This document shows, piece after piece, positions 48,633 through 59,532 of a DNA stretch of 64,000 bases; within the stretch, counting starts at the first letter, position 1; every line of letters begins with the position of its first letter. This DNA is from Heyndrickxia ginsengihumi (GTDB lineage Bacteria > Bacillota > Bacilli > Bacillales > Bacillaceae_C). The notes below the pieces were generated by a model. The model had not been told where the DNA came from. It made no database searches and was given only the letters and a program-made list of their open reading frames with translations. Where the stretch lies: positions 22,467 through 86,466 of the forward strand of contig NZ_JAAIWK010000016.1 of the NCBI RefSeq assembly GCF_011008565.1. The letters run 5' to 3'. A program made the translations under genes and the position numbers.

Positions 48633-50177
48633 TTATAAAAACTTGTTTACAATTGGAATATGATGCAAATCAGAACGATGAATTAGTTTGGTGCAAATAA
48701 GCAGTACTAAATAAATAATTGAAGTAATGACAATTCCTATCAACAATCGCATAATAAATGGCTCTTGTAGAAAACATGTTTTAAAGATATAATAGCCAGC
48801 AAAACCTGAGAGTAAAGTCACGATGGTTAGTTTAATCCAATCCCGCACGTATAGTGTAAATTGGATGACTTTCATGACGGAAGCAAAATGCAGTAATGCA
48901 ACGAGTACAGTACTTGTCATAATACCAATCGCAGCACCATTTATACCAAATTGCGGTTGGGAGGCAAGTACAAAAATAACACTTAGTTTTACAACGGCTC
49001 CAATCATACTATTAATCATCGCAGCTTTTGCAAGATCAAGAGCTTGTAATGTTGCCTGTAAAGGGGCTTGTAACGATTGGAAGATAAAAAACGGCGCCAT
49101 AATCCGAAGAAATTGCGAGCCATTAGATGTCCCGTACATGAGTGACATAAGGGGTTCAGCAAATATATAAAGAATAATAACAGATATCCCGCTTGTTAAT
49201 AAGGAAAACCTAATCGCTTGCTGTAAACGGTGCTCGACTAATCCAAAGTTTCTTTTAGAATATGCTTCACTTACTGCCGGTACGAGTGCTGTTGATAATG
49301 AAAAGGTTACAAATGATGGAAGCATTAAAAGCGGTAAGGCGAAACCCGTTAACGATCCATATTGTTTTGTAGCGATATGATCTGCTATGCCTGCTAATGC
49401 TAAACTATGGGCAACGACGATAGGTTCTAAAAACCAGGAAATATTACCAATCAACCTACTTCCTGTCGTAGGAATGGCGACACTCATTAATTCTTTCAGA
49501 ACGTCTTTGCCAGCCTTCAATGACTTAAAGTAATTTTTTCTAATTGGGATTGTTTTTTTAATTTTAAACACGGTAAACATATAAAAAAGCGACACTAATT
49601 CACCAAGAATTGATGCAACCATCACACCCGCAGTAGCAAATTCTATTCCGTAAGGCAGCAACAAATGGGCAAGAATGGCAATAAACAAAATACGAACCGT
49701 TTGTTCAACGACTTGAGAAATCGCAAATGGTTTCATATTTTGTTTTCCTTGGAAATAGCCACGCAACACAGCTGAAACCGCGACGATCGGAATAATTGGT
49801 GTAATTGCGACAAGCGGATAATAAACACGTGAATCTGTAAATAAGAGATCGGCTAAATAAGGTGCGAAAATAATTAAACTCGGTGTAAAAATAACAGATA
49901 ACGAAATCGTAATAAATAGGGACATCACTAAAATCTTTTTAATTTTATAGCGATCTCCAACTGCATCCGCTTCTGCAACGCATTTTGATATTGCTACGGG
50001 CAAACCAAGCTGAGTAACCGTAACAACAAGCATAAGTGTCGGGAATGCCATCTGATGAAGACCGACGCCTTCTTCACCTAAAGAACGTGCAATGACAATT
50101 CGATTTATAAATCCAAGTGCTCTTGTAATAAAACCTGCTATAAGTAAAATGATTGTTCCTCTCAAAAACTTGGACAT
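48633..50177 (-). CDS. spoVB: Stage V sporulation protein B (MOP-type flippase)
   Basis: 514-residue polysaccharide-transporter/MATE-like protein with about 14 membrane helices; N-terminal SKFLRGTIILLIAGFITRAL is the family start. SpoVB is thought to flip lipid-linked peptidoglycan precursor for cortex synthesis. Start chosen at the ATG at 50177; the TTG immediately before it (50180) shares the AAGGTAGG ribosome site. It is convergent with yrbG and divergent from comN, the same arrangement as in B. subtilis. Confidence 0.93.
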   Translation of the reverse strand: MSKFLRGTIILLIAGFITRALGFINRIVIARSLGEEGVGLHQMAFPTLMLVVTVTQLGLPVAISKCVAEADAVGDRYKIKKILVMSLFITISLSVIFTPSLIIFAPYLADLLFTDSRVYYPLVAITPIIPIVAVSAVLRGYFQGKQNMKPFAISQVVEQTVRILFIAILAHLLLPYGIEFATAGVMVASILGELVSLFYMFTVFKIKKTIPIRKNYFKSLKAGKDVLKELMSVAIPTTGSRLIGNISWFLEPIVVAHSLALAGIADHIATKQYGSLTGFALPLLMLPSFVTFSLSTALVPAVSEAYSKRNFGLVEHRLQQAIRFSLLTSGISVIILYIFAEPLMSLMYGTSNGSQFLRIMAPFFIFQSLQAPLQATLQALDLAKAAMINSMIGAVVKLSVIFVLASQPQFGINGAAIGIMTSTVLVALLHFASVMKVIQFTLYVRDWIKLTIVTLLSGFAGYYIFKTCFLQEPFIMRLLIGIVITSIIYLVLLICTKLIHRSDLHHIPIVNKFL

Positions 50178-50283
50178 CAAGTTAACCTACCTTCTCAAAT
50201 ACGCTAATTTCCTATACAATGAAGTATATGCACTAATAGGGACAAAGCATGACAAGTTCATTTAGAGAGGGGAAAACTACTTT

Positions 50284-50595
50284 ATGGGGGTCCATCCACA
50301 TAGCAAGTATTTTGAAGAAATGAAACCAGTCTTAAAGAGTAAGGCTGAAGAGTTTAAAATTATTGGATATGGTGCCATCTCTATCCAAGATTTATGGGAT
50401 TTTTTAATCAATAAAAAATGGAAGAAAGTTCAAGAGGAAATGCGAATGTATGAACTTGTGTCAGATATTTTAACGATAAAGATTGGAGATTTTATGAACT
50501 ATAAAACAATTGAAGCTTATCGATCTCCTAACTGGTTTGAAGATATCAATGAAGATGAGTTAGAAGAATTGTTATACCCGGACAAGACTAAATAA
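50284..50595 (+). CDS. comN: Post-transcriptional regulator ComN
   Basis: 103-residue soluble protein (ComN/YrzD family; KYFEEMKPVLKSKAEEFKII, GYGAISIQDLWDFLINKKWK). In B. subtilis ComN acts on the comE mRNA at division sites and is needed for competence. Starts at an ATG after GAGAGGGG. It is located between spoVB and secDF as expected. Its presence supports, but does not prove, that this organism has competence functions. Confidence 0.9.
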   Translation: MGVHPHSKYFEEMKPVLKSKAEEFKIIGYGAISIQDLWDFLINKKWKKVQEEMRMYELVSDILTIKIGDFMNYKTIEAYRSPNWFEDINEDELEELLYPDKTK

Positions 50596-50604
50596 TTAGA
50601 AAAA

Positions 50605-50633
50605 TTGACACTGTTTTTTTTGTAATTCATAAT
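50605..50633 (+). promoter_or_regulatory. Sigma-A promoter of secDF
   Basis: TTGACA at 50605-50610, 17-base spacer and CATAAT at 50628-50633, just after the comN stop and 77 bases before the secDF start. Confidence 0.75.
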
Positions 50634-50709
50634 AGAGTTGTTATATACGGGTCGTTTGAAATTTCAGCTTTTTTGATATGCTTGTTATTTTGCTAGGAGG
50701 ATTTACATA

Positions 50710-52977
50710 ATGGTAAAAAGAAGCCGTATTGTTGCTTTCTTTATTATCGTCTTGCTTTGTGCAGGAGTTATTGGAGGAACAACAGACAAAATTGTGAAAA
50801 AAATTAATTTAGGTCTTGATCTACAAGGAGGATTCGAAGTTCTCTATAAAGTAGAACCCGCTAAAAAAGGGCAAAAAATTGATAAAGCTGCTCTTGCTAA
50901 TACAGCAGAGGCACTTGATCGAAGAATTAATGCTCTTGGTGTAAGCGAACCGATTATTCAAGTTGAGGGAAATAATCGCATCCGTGTTCAGTTAGCAGGT
51001 GTAAAAGACCAAAACGAAGCACGAAAAATGTTATCAACACAGGCAAATTTAACATTCCGCGATGTGAATGATAAATTAATGATGGATGGTTCAGATTTAG
51101 TTGAAGGAAAAGCAAAACAGTCTTTTGATTCAAATAACAAACCAGACGTGGAATTACGTTTAAAAAGTCGTCAAAAATTCCATGACGTAACACAAAAAAT
51201 CTTGAAAATGGCCCCAAATAATCAGCTCGTAATCTGGATGGACTTCCAAGAAGGAAAGGATTCCTATAAAAAAGAGGTAGCAAAGAAACATCCTAAATTC
51301 CTTTCTAACCCAAATGTTAATGAAGTGTTTAATACAGACACTGTTCAAATTACAGGAAACTTTACAGTGAAAGAAGCACAAGATCTTGCAGCACTATTAA
51401 ACGCTGGAGCACTTCCTGTGAAATTACATGAAATTTATTCAACTTCTGTTGGTGCATCATTTGGACAAGAAGCATTGAAAGATACGGTAACAGCTGGAAT
51501 TATCGGGATTTTAGCTATCTTTGTGTTTATGATAGGCTACTATCGTTTTCCTGGATTTATTGCGGTTGTCTCATTAGCAATTTACATTTTCTTATTGCTT
51601 CTCATATACCGATTGATTGGAGCAACATTAACATTACCAGGTGTTGCTGCCCTCGTTCTTGGAGTAGGGATGGCTGTCGATGCCAATATCATTACGTACG
51701 AGCGGATAAAAGAGGAACTAAGGGTTGGCAAGACAATAAAATCAGCCTTTAAGGCAGGCTATAAATCATCATTTATTACAATTTTTGATGCGAACTTAAC
51801 AACGATCATCGCTGCTGTTATTTTATATATTTTCGGAATTAGTTCTGTTAAAGGTTTTGCAACTACATTAATCATTAGTATTTTGTTAAGCTTTTTAACG
51901 GCTGTCTATGGTTCAAAATTGCTATTAGGCCTATGGGTTAATAGCAATGCGTTAAAAAAACGTCCGAGCTGGTTCGGTGTAAAAAAATCAGCTATTCATG
52001 ATATTTCTGAGAATATTGATACACATGATTTGAAAACAAAATTTGATTGGTATGATTTTGTTAAACATCGTAAATTCTTTTTTACACTTTCAAGCGTTCT
52101 AATCATTGCTGGATTTATCGTTCTATTTATATTTAGATTGAATCTCGGCATTGATTTTACAAGTGGTACAAGAATAGAAGTCGATGCCCATCATCCATTA
52201 ACACAGCAACAGATTGAATCGGATTTAAATACATTACATTTAAAATCTGAAGATATTGTTTTTGCAGGGAATCATAATGAAAAAGCGATCATTCGTATTA
52301 AAGGGTCTTTTAGCGGCAAAGACAAGGTAACTGAAATTACGTCATATTTTTCACATAAATATGGTGTGAATCCAAGTATAAGCTCGGTATCACCTACTGT
52401 CGGAAAAGAACTAGCGAAAAGTGCTATCTATGCGTTGTTAATCGCTGCAGCATGTATTATTGTATACGTTGCATTCCGATTTGAGTTTTATATGGGGATT
52501 GCATCAATTGTAGCGCTTTTCCATGATGTCTTTTTCATGATCGCCTTTTTCAGTATTACAAGGTTAGAAGTTGATGTTACATTTATAGCGGCAATTTTAA
52601 CAATTGCTGGTTATTCAATTAATGATACGATCGTTACGTTTGATAGAATTCGCGATAATTTAAAACGAAAACGTCGGATCAAAACAGAGCAAGAATTAAA
52701 AGCAATTGTAAATGCGGGCATTCGACAAACATTAGGAAGATCTGTAAACACAGTATTGACGGTCGTTCTTACCGTTATCGCTTTACTAGTGTTTGGCAGT
52801 GAATCTATTCGAAACTTTTCAATTGCATTATTAGTGGGCTTAATTACCGGAACTTATTCTTCGATCTTTATCGCTGCACAAGTTTGGTTCCAATTGAAAA
52901 AACGTCAATTGAAGAGAAACGGCTCAATTAAAGTTGAAAAGGAAAAACGGAAATGGTCAGATGAACCGCAAGTTTAA
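50710..52977 (+). CDS. secDF: Protein translocase SecDF (fused)
   Basis: 755-residue RND-type membrane protein in which SecD (residues 1-410) and SecF (about 440-755) are fused, as in Bacillus. SecD parts: NLGLDLQGGFEVLYKV, the P1 domain, and LVLGVGMAVDANIITYERIK; SecF parts: LNLGIDFTSGTRIEVDA, YSINDTIVTFDRIRDNLKRK. Twelve membrane segments overall. It draws secreted proteins across using proton motive force. The ATG follows CTAGGAGGA; terminator after. Confidence 0.97.
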   Translation: MVKRSRIVAFFIIVLLCAGVIGGTTDKIVKKINLGLDLQGGFEVLYKVEPAKKGQKIDKAALANTAEALDRRINALGVSEPIIQVEGNNRIRVQLAGVKDQNEARKMLSTQANLTFRDVNDKLMMDGSDLVEGKAKQSFDSNNKPDVELRLKSRQKFHDVTQKILKMAPNNQLVIWMDFQEGKDSYKKEVAKKHPKFLSNPNVNEVFNTDTVQITGNFTVKEAQDLAALLNAGALPVKLHEIYSTSVGASFGQEALKDTVTAGIIGILAIFVFMIGYYRFPGFIAVVSLAIYIFLLLLIYRLIGATLTLPGVAALVLGVGMAVDANIITYERIKEELRVGKTIKSAFKAGYKSSFITIFDANLTTIIAAVILYIFGISSVKGFATTLIISILLSFLTAVYGSKLLLGLWVNSNALKKRPSWFGVKKSAIHDISENIDTHDLKTKFDWYDFVKHRKFFFTLSSVLIIAGFIVLFIFRLNLGIDFTSGTRIEVDAHHPLTQQQIESDLNTLHLKSEDIVFAGNHNEKAIIRIKGSFSGKDKVTEITSYFSHKYGVNPSISSVSPTVGKELAKSAIYALLIAAACIIVYVAFRFEFYMGIASIVALFHDVFFMIAFFSITRLEVDVTFIAAILTIAGYSINDTIVTFDRIRDNLKRKRRIKTEQELKAIVNAGIRQTLGRSVNTVLTVVLTVIALLVFGSESIRNFSIALLVGLITGTYSSIFIAAQVWFQLKKRQLKRNGSIKVEKEKRKWSDEPQV

Positions 52978-53001
52978 TGAAACACTATAGAAACAAAAAA
53001 G

Positions 53002-53042
53002 AGGTCTGGTATCGGAAATGTCGATGATATCAGACCTTTTTT
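53002..53042 (+). terminator. Rho-independent terminator after secDF
   Basis: AGGTCTGGTATC at 53002-53013 pairs with GATATCAGACCT at 53026-53037, then T run. Confidence 0.92.
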
Positions 53043-53129
53043 AATTGGCTTTGACGAGAGCCTAAATTTAGTAGATGACATGGTTTCTGCTTCACGATAT
53101 AATTAGAAGTTGTTAAAAGAGGTGTGAAT

Positions 53130-55499
53130 ATGTTAGATTCCAAAACTAGATGGCGTGTTAGTAACTCGAATGATGTTGTAGTAGAATCCATGACGAAGCA
53201 ATTGAATATTGCACCACTTGTCGCGAAATTATTGGTAAACCGCGGAATCGAAAATATTGATGAGGCGCGGTCTTTTTTATTTCAAGAAGAGGGTCATTAC
53301 TTTGATCCATTTTTACTCCATGATATGGAAAAATCCATTAATCGTATTAAGATCGCAATAGAAAATGAAGAACCAATTCTTGTTTTTGGAGATTACGATG
53401 CGGATGGCGTAAGCAGCACTGCAGTGATGATGTCTGCTTTAAATGAAATGGGGGCAAATGCCCAGTTCTACATTCCAAATCGTTTTACCGAAGGATATGG
53501 ACCGAATGAAGCGGCTTTTAAGTGGGCTGCTGCGCAAGGATTTCAATTAATTATTACTGTAGATACAGGAATTGCCGCTGTCCATGAAGCATCAGTAGCT
53601 AAAGAACTAGGTTTGACACTTATTATTACTGATCACCATGAACCGGGTCCTGTTTTGCCAGACGCTTTTGCAATTGTTCATCCTAAACATCCTGACAGTA
53701 TTTATCCTTTCAAAGAATTAGCAGGTGTTGGGGTTGCTTTTAAAGTTGCACATGCATTATTAAATAAGGTTCCAGAACATTTGGAGGATCTTGCAGCAAT
53801 TGGAACAGTGGCTGATTTAGTTCCTTTATTAGGAGAAAATCGCTTGATCGCTAAAAATGGTATTAGTAGACTGCGTACTTCCAAACGCGAAGGGATCCAA
53901 GCATTATGCAAGGTATCAGAAATCGAACAGTCTGAAATTAATGAAGAAACAATTGGATTTGTAATTGCTCCGCGTTTAAATGCTGCAGGCCGTTTAGGTC
54001 AAGCTGATCCTGCTGCAGAGCTATTGCTCTCTGATCATGAAGAAGAAGCATTTGATCTAGCAACCGAAATCAATGAACTCAATCAAGAACGGCAAAAAAT
54101 TGTAAATGAAATGACAAAAGAAGCAATTCAAATGGTGGAAGAAAGCTTTCAACCAGATGACACGAAAGTGATTGTCGTTGGCAAGGAAGGCTGGAATGCG
54201 GGAGTAATTGGGATTGTCGCATCACGGCTAGTCGAGCGCTTTTATCGGCCGACAATTGTTTTAAGCTATGATCAAGAAAAAGGTTTGGCGAAAGGCTCTG
54301 CCCGAAGTATTGAAGGATTTCATTTATTCAATCAGTTATCTGAATGTAGAGATATTCTTCCGCATTTTGGCGGACATCCGATGGCAGCAGGGATGACGTT
54401 GTCTATTGAACATGTTGATGAATTGCGCGAGCGTTTAAACAGGCAAGCAGCACAAATATTATCAAAAGAAGACTTCATTCCAATTACAACTGTTAATATT
54501 AAAATTGGTCTGGAAGATGTCGATTTGGACGCGATTCGCCAGCTTGATTTACTAGCTCCGTTCGGTACTGGAAATCCAAAGCCAAAAGTTTTAATTGAAC
54601 AAGTTGAAGTTCAGCAGCTGCGTCAGATTGGTGCAGACCAGCAACACTTGAAACTTTTGCTTACAAGTGGCGACTATACATTGGATGGTATCGGTTTTGG
54701 ATTAGGGGATTGTGCTAACCATATATCACCAGATTCCAAGCTTTCATTAGTAGGAGAATTATCCATTAATGAATGGAACAATATTCGAAAACCACAAATG
54801 ATTGTTAGAGATCTTTGTGTGGATCATTGGCAGCTTTTTGATTTTAGAGGACATAAACCACTCGATCAGTGGGTGCTGCAAGTACCGAAGCAGGATCAAG
54901 CTTTTATCGTGTTTCAAGAGGAAACGATTGAACGTTTGCAATTATCGAAGTATCCTATTCATGTTGAACACATCCAGACTGAGACAGACGCGATTGAGTT
55001 TAATACTTATAATAAAAATATTGTCCTGCTTGATCTTCCTACTGATGCAGATTTAATCACCAAGCTTATAAGGGGACAAGCGCCTAGCAGAATTTATGCT
55101 TATTTCTTTCATCAACAAGATCATTTTTTTAGCACATTTCCAACGAGAGAACATTTTAAATGGTTTTATGCGTTTCTAGCAAAGCGGAAAACATTTGACC
55201 TGCAAAAACATGGAGATGATTTAGCGGCTTATCGCGGTTGGTCTCGAAATACAGTCGATTTTATTTCACAGGTGTTTTTTGATCTTGAGTTTGTTACAAT
55301 AAAGGATGGGCTTATTTCTCTTAATTCAGTAAAACATAAGCGGGATTTACAAGAATCTTTAACTTATCAAAGAAAACAAGCACAATATAAAATGGAAAAA
55401 GATTTACTCTATTCATCTTTTCATGAATTGAGAGTATGGTTTGATCAGCTGATGAAACCATCTGCACAGTACGAGGAGGAAGCAATTAAATGGATTTAA
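53130..55499 (+). CDS. recJ: Single-stranded-DNA-specific exonuclease RecJ
   Basis: 789-residue 5'-3' exonuclease in recombination and mismatch repair. DHH-family motifs: [32 protein letters not shown] and later the DHHA1 motif GGHPMAAGM, followed by the OB domain and the Bacillus-type C-terminal extension (about residues 560-789), which makes it longer than the E. coli protein. The ATG at 53130 after AAAGAGGTG is preferred over GTG 53124. Its end overlaps apt by 10 bases. Confidence 0.96.
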   Translation: MLDSKTRWRVSNSNDVVVESMTKQLNIAPLVAKLLVNRGIENIDEARSFLFQEEGHYFDPFLLHDMEKSINRIKIAIENEEPILVFGDYDADGVSSTAVMMSALNEMGANAQFYIPNRFTEGYGPNEAAFKWAAAQGFQLIITVDTGIAAVHEASVAKELGLTLIITDHHEPGPVLPDAFAIVHPKHPDSIYPFKELAGVGVAFKVAHALLNKVPEHLEDLAAIGTVADLVPLLGENRLIAKNGISRLRTSKREGIQALCKVSEIEQSEINEETIGFVIAPRLNAAGRLGQADPAAELLLSDHEEEAFDLATEINELNQERQKIVNEMTKEAIQMVEESFQPDDTKVIVVGKEGWNAGVIGIVASRLVERFYRPTIVLSYDQEKGLAKGSARSIEGFHLFNQLSECRDILPHFGGHPMAAGMTLSIEHVDELRERLNRQAAQILSKEDFIPITTVNIKIGLEDVDLDAIRQLDLLAPFGTGNPKPKVLIEQVEVQQLRQIGADQQHLKLLLTSGDYTLDGIGFGLGDCANHISPDSKLSLVGELSINEWNNIRKPQMIVRDLCVDHWQLFDFRGHKPLDQWVLQVPKQDQAFIVFQEETIERLQLSKYPIHVEHIQTETDAIEFNTYNKNIVLLDLPTDADLITKLIRGQAPSRIYAYFFHQQDHFFSTFPTREHFKWFYAFLAKRKTFDLQKHGDDLAAYRGWSRNTVDFISQVFFDLEFVTIKDGLISLNSVKHKRDLQESLTYQRKQAQYKMEKDLLYSSFHELRVWFDQLMKPSAQYEEEAIKWI

Positions 55500-56002
55500 A
55501 AAAGTATATTTCAATAGTTCCAGATTGGCCAAAGGAAGGAGTGTTATTTAAAGATGTCACTCCGCTAATGAATGACGGCGAAGCTTACAGATATGCTACG
55601 AATCAAATTGTTGAATATGCAAAAGAAAAACAAATTGATTTAGTCGTAGGGCCAGAGGCACGTGGGTTTATTATTGGTTGCCCTGTTGCATATGAGTTAG
55701 GTGTTGGTTTTGCACCAGTCCGTAAAGAAGGAAAGTTACCACGCGAAACGATTAAAGCAGAATACGATTTAGAATATGGAAAAAATGTTTTAACCATTCA
55801 TAAAGATGCCATTAAGCCTGGTCAGCGTATATTAATTACAGATGATCTTTTAGCTACAGGTGGGACAATGGAAGCATCCATTAAACTCGTAGAAGAATTA
55901 GGCGGCGTTGTTGCAGGTCTTGCCTTCTTAATTGAATTAGATTATTTGCATGGACGTGAAAAGTTAAAAGGATACGATATTCTTACCTTAATGAAATATT
56001 AA
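55490..56002 (+). CDS. apt: Adenine phosphoribosyltransferase
   Basis: 170-residue purine salvage enzyme making AMP from adenine and PRPP. PRPP-binding motif [16 protein letters not shown] near residues 120-135 and the start [20 protein letters not shown] are typical. The ATG is within recJ after GAGGAGGAAG. Followed by a terminator. Confidence 0.97.
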   Translation: MDLKKYISIVPDWPKEGVLFKDVTPLMNDGEAYRYATNQIVEYAKEKQIDLVVGPEARGFIIGCPVAYELGVGFAPVRKEGKLPRETIKAEYDLEYGKNVLTIHKDAIKPGQRILITDDLLATGGTMEASIKLVEELGGVVAGLAFLIELDYLHGREKLKGYDILTLMKY

Positions 56003-56014
56003 GCTGTTGAATGA

Positions 56015-56050
56015 GAAAGAAATCGGCATATATGTCGGTTTCTTTTTCTT
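56015..56050 (+). terminator. Rho-independent terminator after apt
   Basis: AAAGAAATCGGCAT at 56017-56030 pairs with ATGTCGGTTTCTTT at 56033-56046 with two G-T pairs, followed by T. Confidence 0.85.
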
Positions 56051-56070
56051 ATTAACTTTGAAAGGGAGTA

Positions 56071-56155
56071 AGCAGTTGATTTTCGCTGCAGGGATTCGTT
56101 TTCCACGGTCAATCTGAGATCCTCTTTGGCATTCAAAAAAATGAATTGGGGCGGA
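56071..56155 (+). repeat. Decayed copy of the GC-rich intergenic repeat (copy D)
   Basis: GTTGATTTTCGCTGCAGGGATTCGTTTTCCACGGTC, in 20-base pieces, can be aligned to GTTGCTTTCCGCTCCAGGAT / GCTCGCTTTCCGCGGGCGG of copy C, followed by CTGAGATCCTC against CTGAGCCTCCTC. It is diverged but co-linear for about 60 bases. The rest of the 384-base gap before relA has no gene; an AATAATTA...TAATTATT palindrome lies at 56315-56339. Confidence 0.55.
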
Positions 56156-56385
56156 GAAACTTATGAGATGGCTATTCCTTTTTTATGAAACGCAACCAAG
56201 TTTTATGAAAACAAATATTAATTAAAACGTTTTCTTTTTGCTTTATTCAACAAATTCCCCTTTTTTCGATAAAAAATGCTTGATTTACTTTACATTCCTC
56301 GCTTTTTTCATGATAATAATTACAATATGGTTAATTATTCGTTAAATTGATTTTCATATTATACTTTATATAAAGGTGATTTTTT

Positions 56386-58575
56386 ATGGCGAACGATCAA
56401 ATTTTAACCGCCGATGATGTGATCGAACGGACGAAGAAATATCTTAATGATGATCATGTTTCTATGGTGCGGCATGCGTATGAATTTGCAAGAGATGCAC
56501 ATAGCCATCAATTCCGCAAATCTGGTGAACCTTATATTATTCATCCGATTCAAGTGGCTGGAATTTTAGCTGATTTGGAGATGGATCCTTCAACCGTCGC
56601 GGCTGGTTTTCTACATGATGTTGTCGAAGATACAGAGGTGACGCTTGAACAACTTGCTGAAGAGTTTAATGATGAAGTAGCAATGCTCGTCGATGGCGTA
56701 ACGAAACTTGGGAAAATCAAATATAAATCTCATGAAGAGCAGCAGGCTGAAAACCATCGTAAAATGTTTGTTGCAATGGCTCAAGATATAAGAGTCATTT
56801 TGATTAAATTAGCAGACCGATTACACAATATGAGAACGTTAAAACATCTTCCCCCTGAAAAACAAAGAAGAATTGCAAATGAGACTCTCGAAATTTTTGC
56901 ACCATTAGCGCATCGACTTGGAATTTCAAAGATCAAATGGGAACTAGAAGACACTGCACTGCGTTATTTAAATCCACAACAGTATTATCGCATTGTCAAT
57001 TTAATGAAAAGAAAACGCGCTGAGCGTGAAAAGTATTTAGATAATGTTGTCGATGAAGTAAAAGAAAGACTCCAAGATATTTCCATTAAGTCTGAAATTT
57101 CAGGAAGACCGAAACATATCTATTCCATTTATAGAAAAATGGTGTTGCAGCATAAACAATTCAACGAAATATATGATCTGTTAGCAGTTAGAATTATCGT
57201 CAATAGTATTAAAGATTGTTACGCTGCTCTAGGTATTATTCATACATGCTGGAAACCGATGCCAGGGCGTTTTAAAGATTATATTGCTATGCCAAAACCA
57301 AATATGTATCAATCGCTCCATACGACGGTTATCGGTCCGAAAGGAGATCCATTAGAAGTTCAAATTCGTACGATTGATATGCATCGTATTGCTGAATATG
57401 GTGTTGCGGCACACTGGGCATACAAAGAAGGCAAAACCGTTAATGAAAAAACGTCGTTTGAGAAAAAATTATCTTGGTTTAGAGAGATATTAGAATTTCA
57501 GAACGACACAACAAATGCAGAAGAATTTATGGAATCATTAAAAATTGATTTATTTTCAGATATGGTCTATGTGTTTACGCCAAAAGGTGATGTAATTGAA
57601 CTTCCTTCTGGATCTGTTCCAATTGATTTTGCTTATCGAATTCATTCGGAAATCGGCAATAAGACGATTGGTGCAAAAGTGAACGGGAAAATGGTCACGC
57701 TTGACTATCAGCTGAAAACAGGGGATATTATTGAAATTCTCACTTCTAAGCACTCTTACGGTCCAAGTTTGGACTGGGTGAATCTAGCACAAACATCGCA
57801 GGCAAAAAACAAAATTAGACAATTTTTCAAACGGCAGCGAAAAGAAGAAAATGTCTTGAAGGGCAAGGAGCTAGTAGAAAAAGAAGTTAAAAACATGGAT
57901 TTTGATTTAAAAGAAATTTTTGTTCCTGAGAATGTACAAAAGGTTGTCGATAAGTTTAATTTTGCTAATGAAGAGGACATGTATGCTGCTGTCGGATATA
58001 ATGGTATAACAGCAAGCCAAATTGCTAACCGTCTAACAGAAAAGTGGCGGAAGAAACGTGATTCTGAAGATGCGATAAAAGAGGCCATCGCAGAAATCAA
58101 AGTGCCAGTGAAGCATCGTCGAAGAGATTCGGGTGTAAAAGTAAAAGGCATTGATAACTTACTCATTCGTCTTTCAAAATGTTGTAATCCAGTTCCAGGT
58201 GACGAAATTGTTGGTTTTATTACAAAAGGCAGGGGCGTATCGGTTCACCGCTCTGATTGCCCGAATGTACAAAATGTTGACATGCAAGATCGCCTAATAC
58301 CTGTGGAATGGGAAACAGATACAACAGAACTTAAAGAATATAATGTTGATATAGAGATTACTGGTTTTGATCGTAATGGATTTCTTAATGAAGTACTGCA
58401 GGTTGTGAGTGAAACAAAAACGAAAATATCAGCTGTCAGTGGCCGATCCGATCGTAATAAAATGGCTACCATTACAATGACAATTTCTATTCAAAATATT
58501 AGCCATCTTCATAGAGTAGTTGAAAGAATTAAGCATATTTCAGATATTTACTCTGTCCGAAGAATTATGAGTTAA
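56386..58575 (+). CDS. relA: Bifunctional (p)ppGpp synthase/hydrolase Rel
   Basis: 729-residue stringent-response enzyme. The HD hydrolase domain has [12 protein letters not shown] (HDxxED) near residues 77-88; the synthetase domain has [20 protein letters not shown] and [20 protein letters not shown]; the TGS domain begins [20 protein letters not shown] and the C-terminal ACT (RRIMS end) follows a zinc-finger-like [13 protein letters not shown]. Both active sites look intact, as for the single long Rel of Firmicutes. Start follows AAAGGTG. dtd follows after 13 bases. Confidence 0.97.
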   Translation: MANDQILTADDVIERTKKYLNDDHVSMVRHAYEFARDAHSHQFRKSGEPYIIHPIQVAGILADLEMDPSTVAAGFLHDVVEDTEVTLEQLAEEFNDEVAMLVDGVTKLGKIKYKSHEEQQAENHRKMFVAMAQDIRVILIKLADRLHNMRTLKHLPPEKQRRIANETLEIFAPLAHRLGISKIKWELEDTALRYLNPQQYYRIVNLMKRKRAEREKYLDNVVDEVKERLQDISIKSEISGRPKHIYSIYRKMVLQHKQFNEIYDLLAVRIIVNSIKDCYAALGIIHTCWKPMPGRFKDYIAMPKPNMYQSLHTTVIGPKGDPLEVQIRTIDMHRIAEYGVAAHWAYKEGKTVNEKTSFEKKLSWFREILEFQNDTTNAEEFMESLKIDLFSDMVYVFTPKGDVIELPSGSVPIDFAYRIHSEIGNKTIGAKVNGKMVTLDYQLKTGDIIEILTSKHSYGPSLDWVNLAQTSQAKNKIRQFFKRQRKEENVLKGKELVEKEVKNMDFDLKEIFVPENVQKVVDKFNFANEEDMYAAVGYNGITASQIANRLTEKWRKKRDSEDAIKEAIAEIKVPVKHRRRDSGVKVKGIDNLLIRLSKCCNPVPGDEIVGFITKGRGVSVHRSDCPNVQNVDMQDRLIPVEWETDTTELKEYNVDIEITGFDRNGFLNEVLQVVSETKTKISAVSGRSDRNKMATITMTISIQNISHLHRVVERIKHISDIYSVRRIMS

Positions 58576-58588
58576 AGGGGTATTGTTA

Positions 58589-59029
58589 ATGAGAGTAGTT
58601 TTGCAGCGTTGTAAAGAAGCAAAAGTTGATGTAAAGGGGCAAACGGTAGGAAAAATTGCCAATGGCTTTGTTTTACTTGTTGGTATAACACATGAAGACT
58701 CTGAAGAGGATGCTGCTTATTTAGCGGACAAGATCGTGAATTTACGCGTATTTGAAGATGAACAAGAAAAAATGAATTTTTCGCTTTTAGATGTACATGG
58801 GCAAATTTTGTCGGTATCGCAATTCACCTTATACGGTGATTGTCGAAAAGGAAGACGTCCAAACTTTATGGAAGCTGCAAAACCTGATCAGGCAAAGGTG
58901 TTGTATGATCGATTTAATGAACTTTTACAAGAAAAAAATGTTCATGTAGAAACAGGCATATTTGGTGCGATGATGGATGTTCATTTAGTGAACGATGGTC
59001 CTGTTACACTCATTTTAGAAAGTAAGTAG
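58589..59029 (+). CDS. dtd: D-aminoacyl-tRNA deacylase
   Basis: 146-residue editing enzyme that frees tRNA from D-amino acids. The two catalytic-site motifs are visible: [17 protein letters not shown] and [12 protein letters not shown]. The ATG at 58589 follows AAAGGGG with good spacing; a TTG six bases earlier is too close. It is next to relA as usual. The lytH gene that follows in B. subtilis is absent. Confidence 0.95.
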   Translation: MRVVLQRCKEAKVDVKGQTVGKIANGFVLLVGITHEDSEEDAAYLADKIVNLRVFEDEQEKMNFSLLDVHGQILSVSQFTLYGDCRKGRRPNFMEAAKPDQAKVLYDRFNELLQEKNVHVETGIFGAMMDVHLVNDGPVTLILESK

Positions 59030-59053
59030 AAAGTACTAAATTCTTATTTTTAA

Positions 59054-59165
59054 GCTCTGCTAAATGTACTTGTTGATTTTTATAATGGTGATCCATTTTA
59101 GCCATACTAAAGTGAATCAGCAATCATTAATTATCAACAATGTCATTTAGCAAGGCTTTTTTTAT
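59054..59165 (+). terminator. Terminator-like long-range stem after dtd
   Basis: GCTAAATG (59059-59066) and CATTTAGC (59144-59151), then TTGTTGAT (59070-59077) and ATCAACAA (59133-59140), form two stacked 8-base stems across a 55-base interior that has its own small hairpin (AATGGTGATCCATT). A run of seven T follows at 59157-59163. No gene in the gap to the riboswitch. Confidence 0.5.
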
Positions 59166-59230
59166 TTACCTTCATTTTCCTAATTGTCATATAGGTAATT
59201 AATCCAATCAAAAAACTATGAAAAATTTCA

Positions 59231-59258
59231 TTGACTTTTATCAACTTTCTGATAAAAT
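59231..59258 (+). promoter_or_regulatory. Promoter of the SAM-riboswitch transcript
   Basis: TTGACT at 59231-59236, 16-base spacer, TAAAAT at 59253-59258, just upstream of the riboswitch. Confidence 0.65.
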
Positions 59259-59275
59259 TGTAAACAACAATTGAA

Positions 59276-59437
59276 CTTATCAAGAGTGACGGAGGGATCT
59301 GGCCCTGTGAAGTCCGGCAACCTGCCATTTAACATGGTAAGGTGCTAAGTCCAGCAAAATGGGATCCATTTTGGGAGATAAGGTATACATATGTACCTGA
59401 AAATTCTTTCCTAGAGTGGAAAGGATTTTTTTTGTAT
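59276..59437 (+). ncRNA. SAM-I (S-box) riboswitch with terminator
   Basis: CTTATCAAGAGTGACGGAGG, GGATCTGGCCCTGTGAAGTC, CGGCAACCT, GGTGCTAAGTCCAGCAAAA and closing GATAAG at 59377-59382 are the classic S-box elements (aptamer 59276-59382). The terminator is CTTTCC...GGAAAG at about 59407-59424 followed by eight T. By family knowledge SAM binding favours termination, so the downstream transporter is made when SAM is low. Confidence 0.95.
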
Positions 59438-59532
59438 CGTATGCGGAACCGATAAGCATGAATTAGATTAGTATGTTAGTCAAAATGGGATGATCAATGT
59501 TTTTTTTTGAAAATGAAAGGGGATTGGGAGTT

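Noticed and set aside
57756..58166. 136-codon reverse-strand frame inside relA
   Set aside because: Shadow of relA; Ser/Phe-rich product of the complementary strand.
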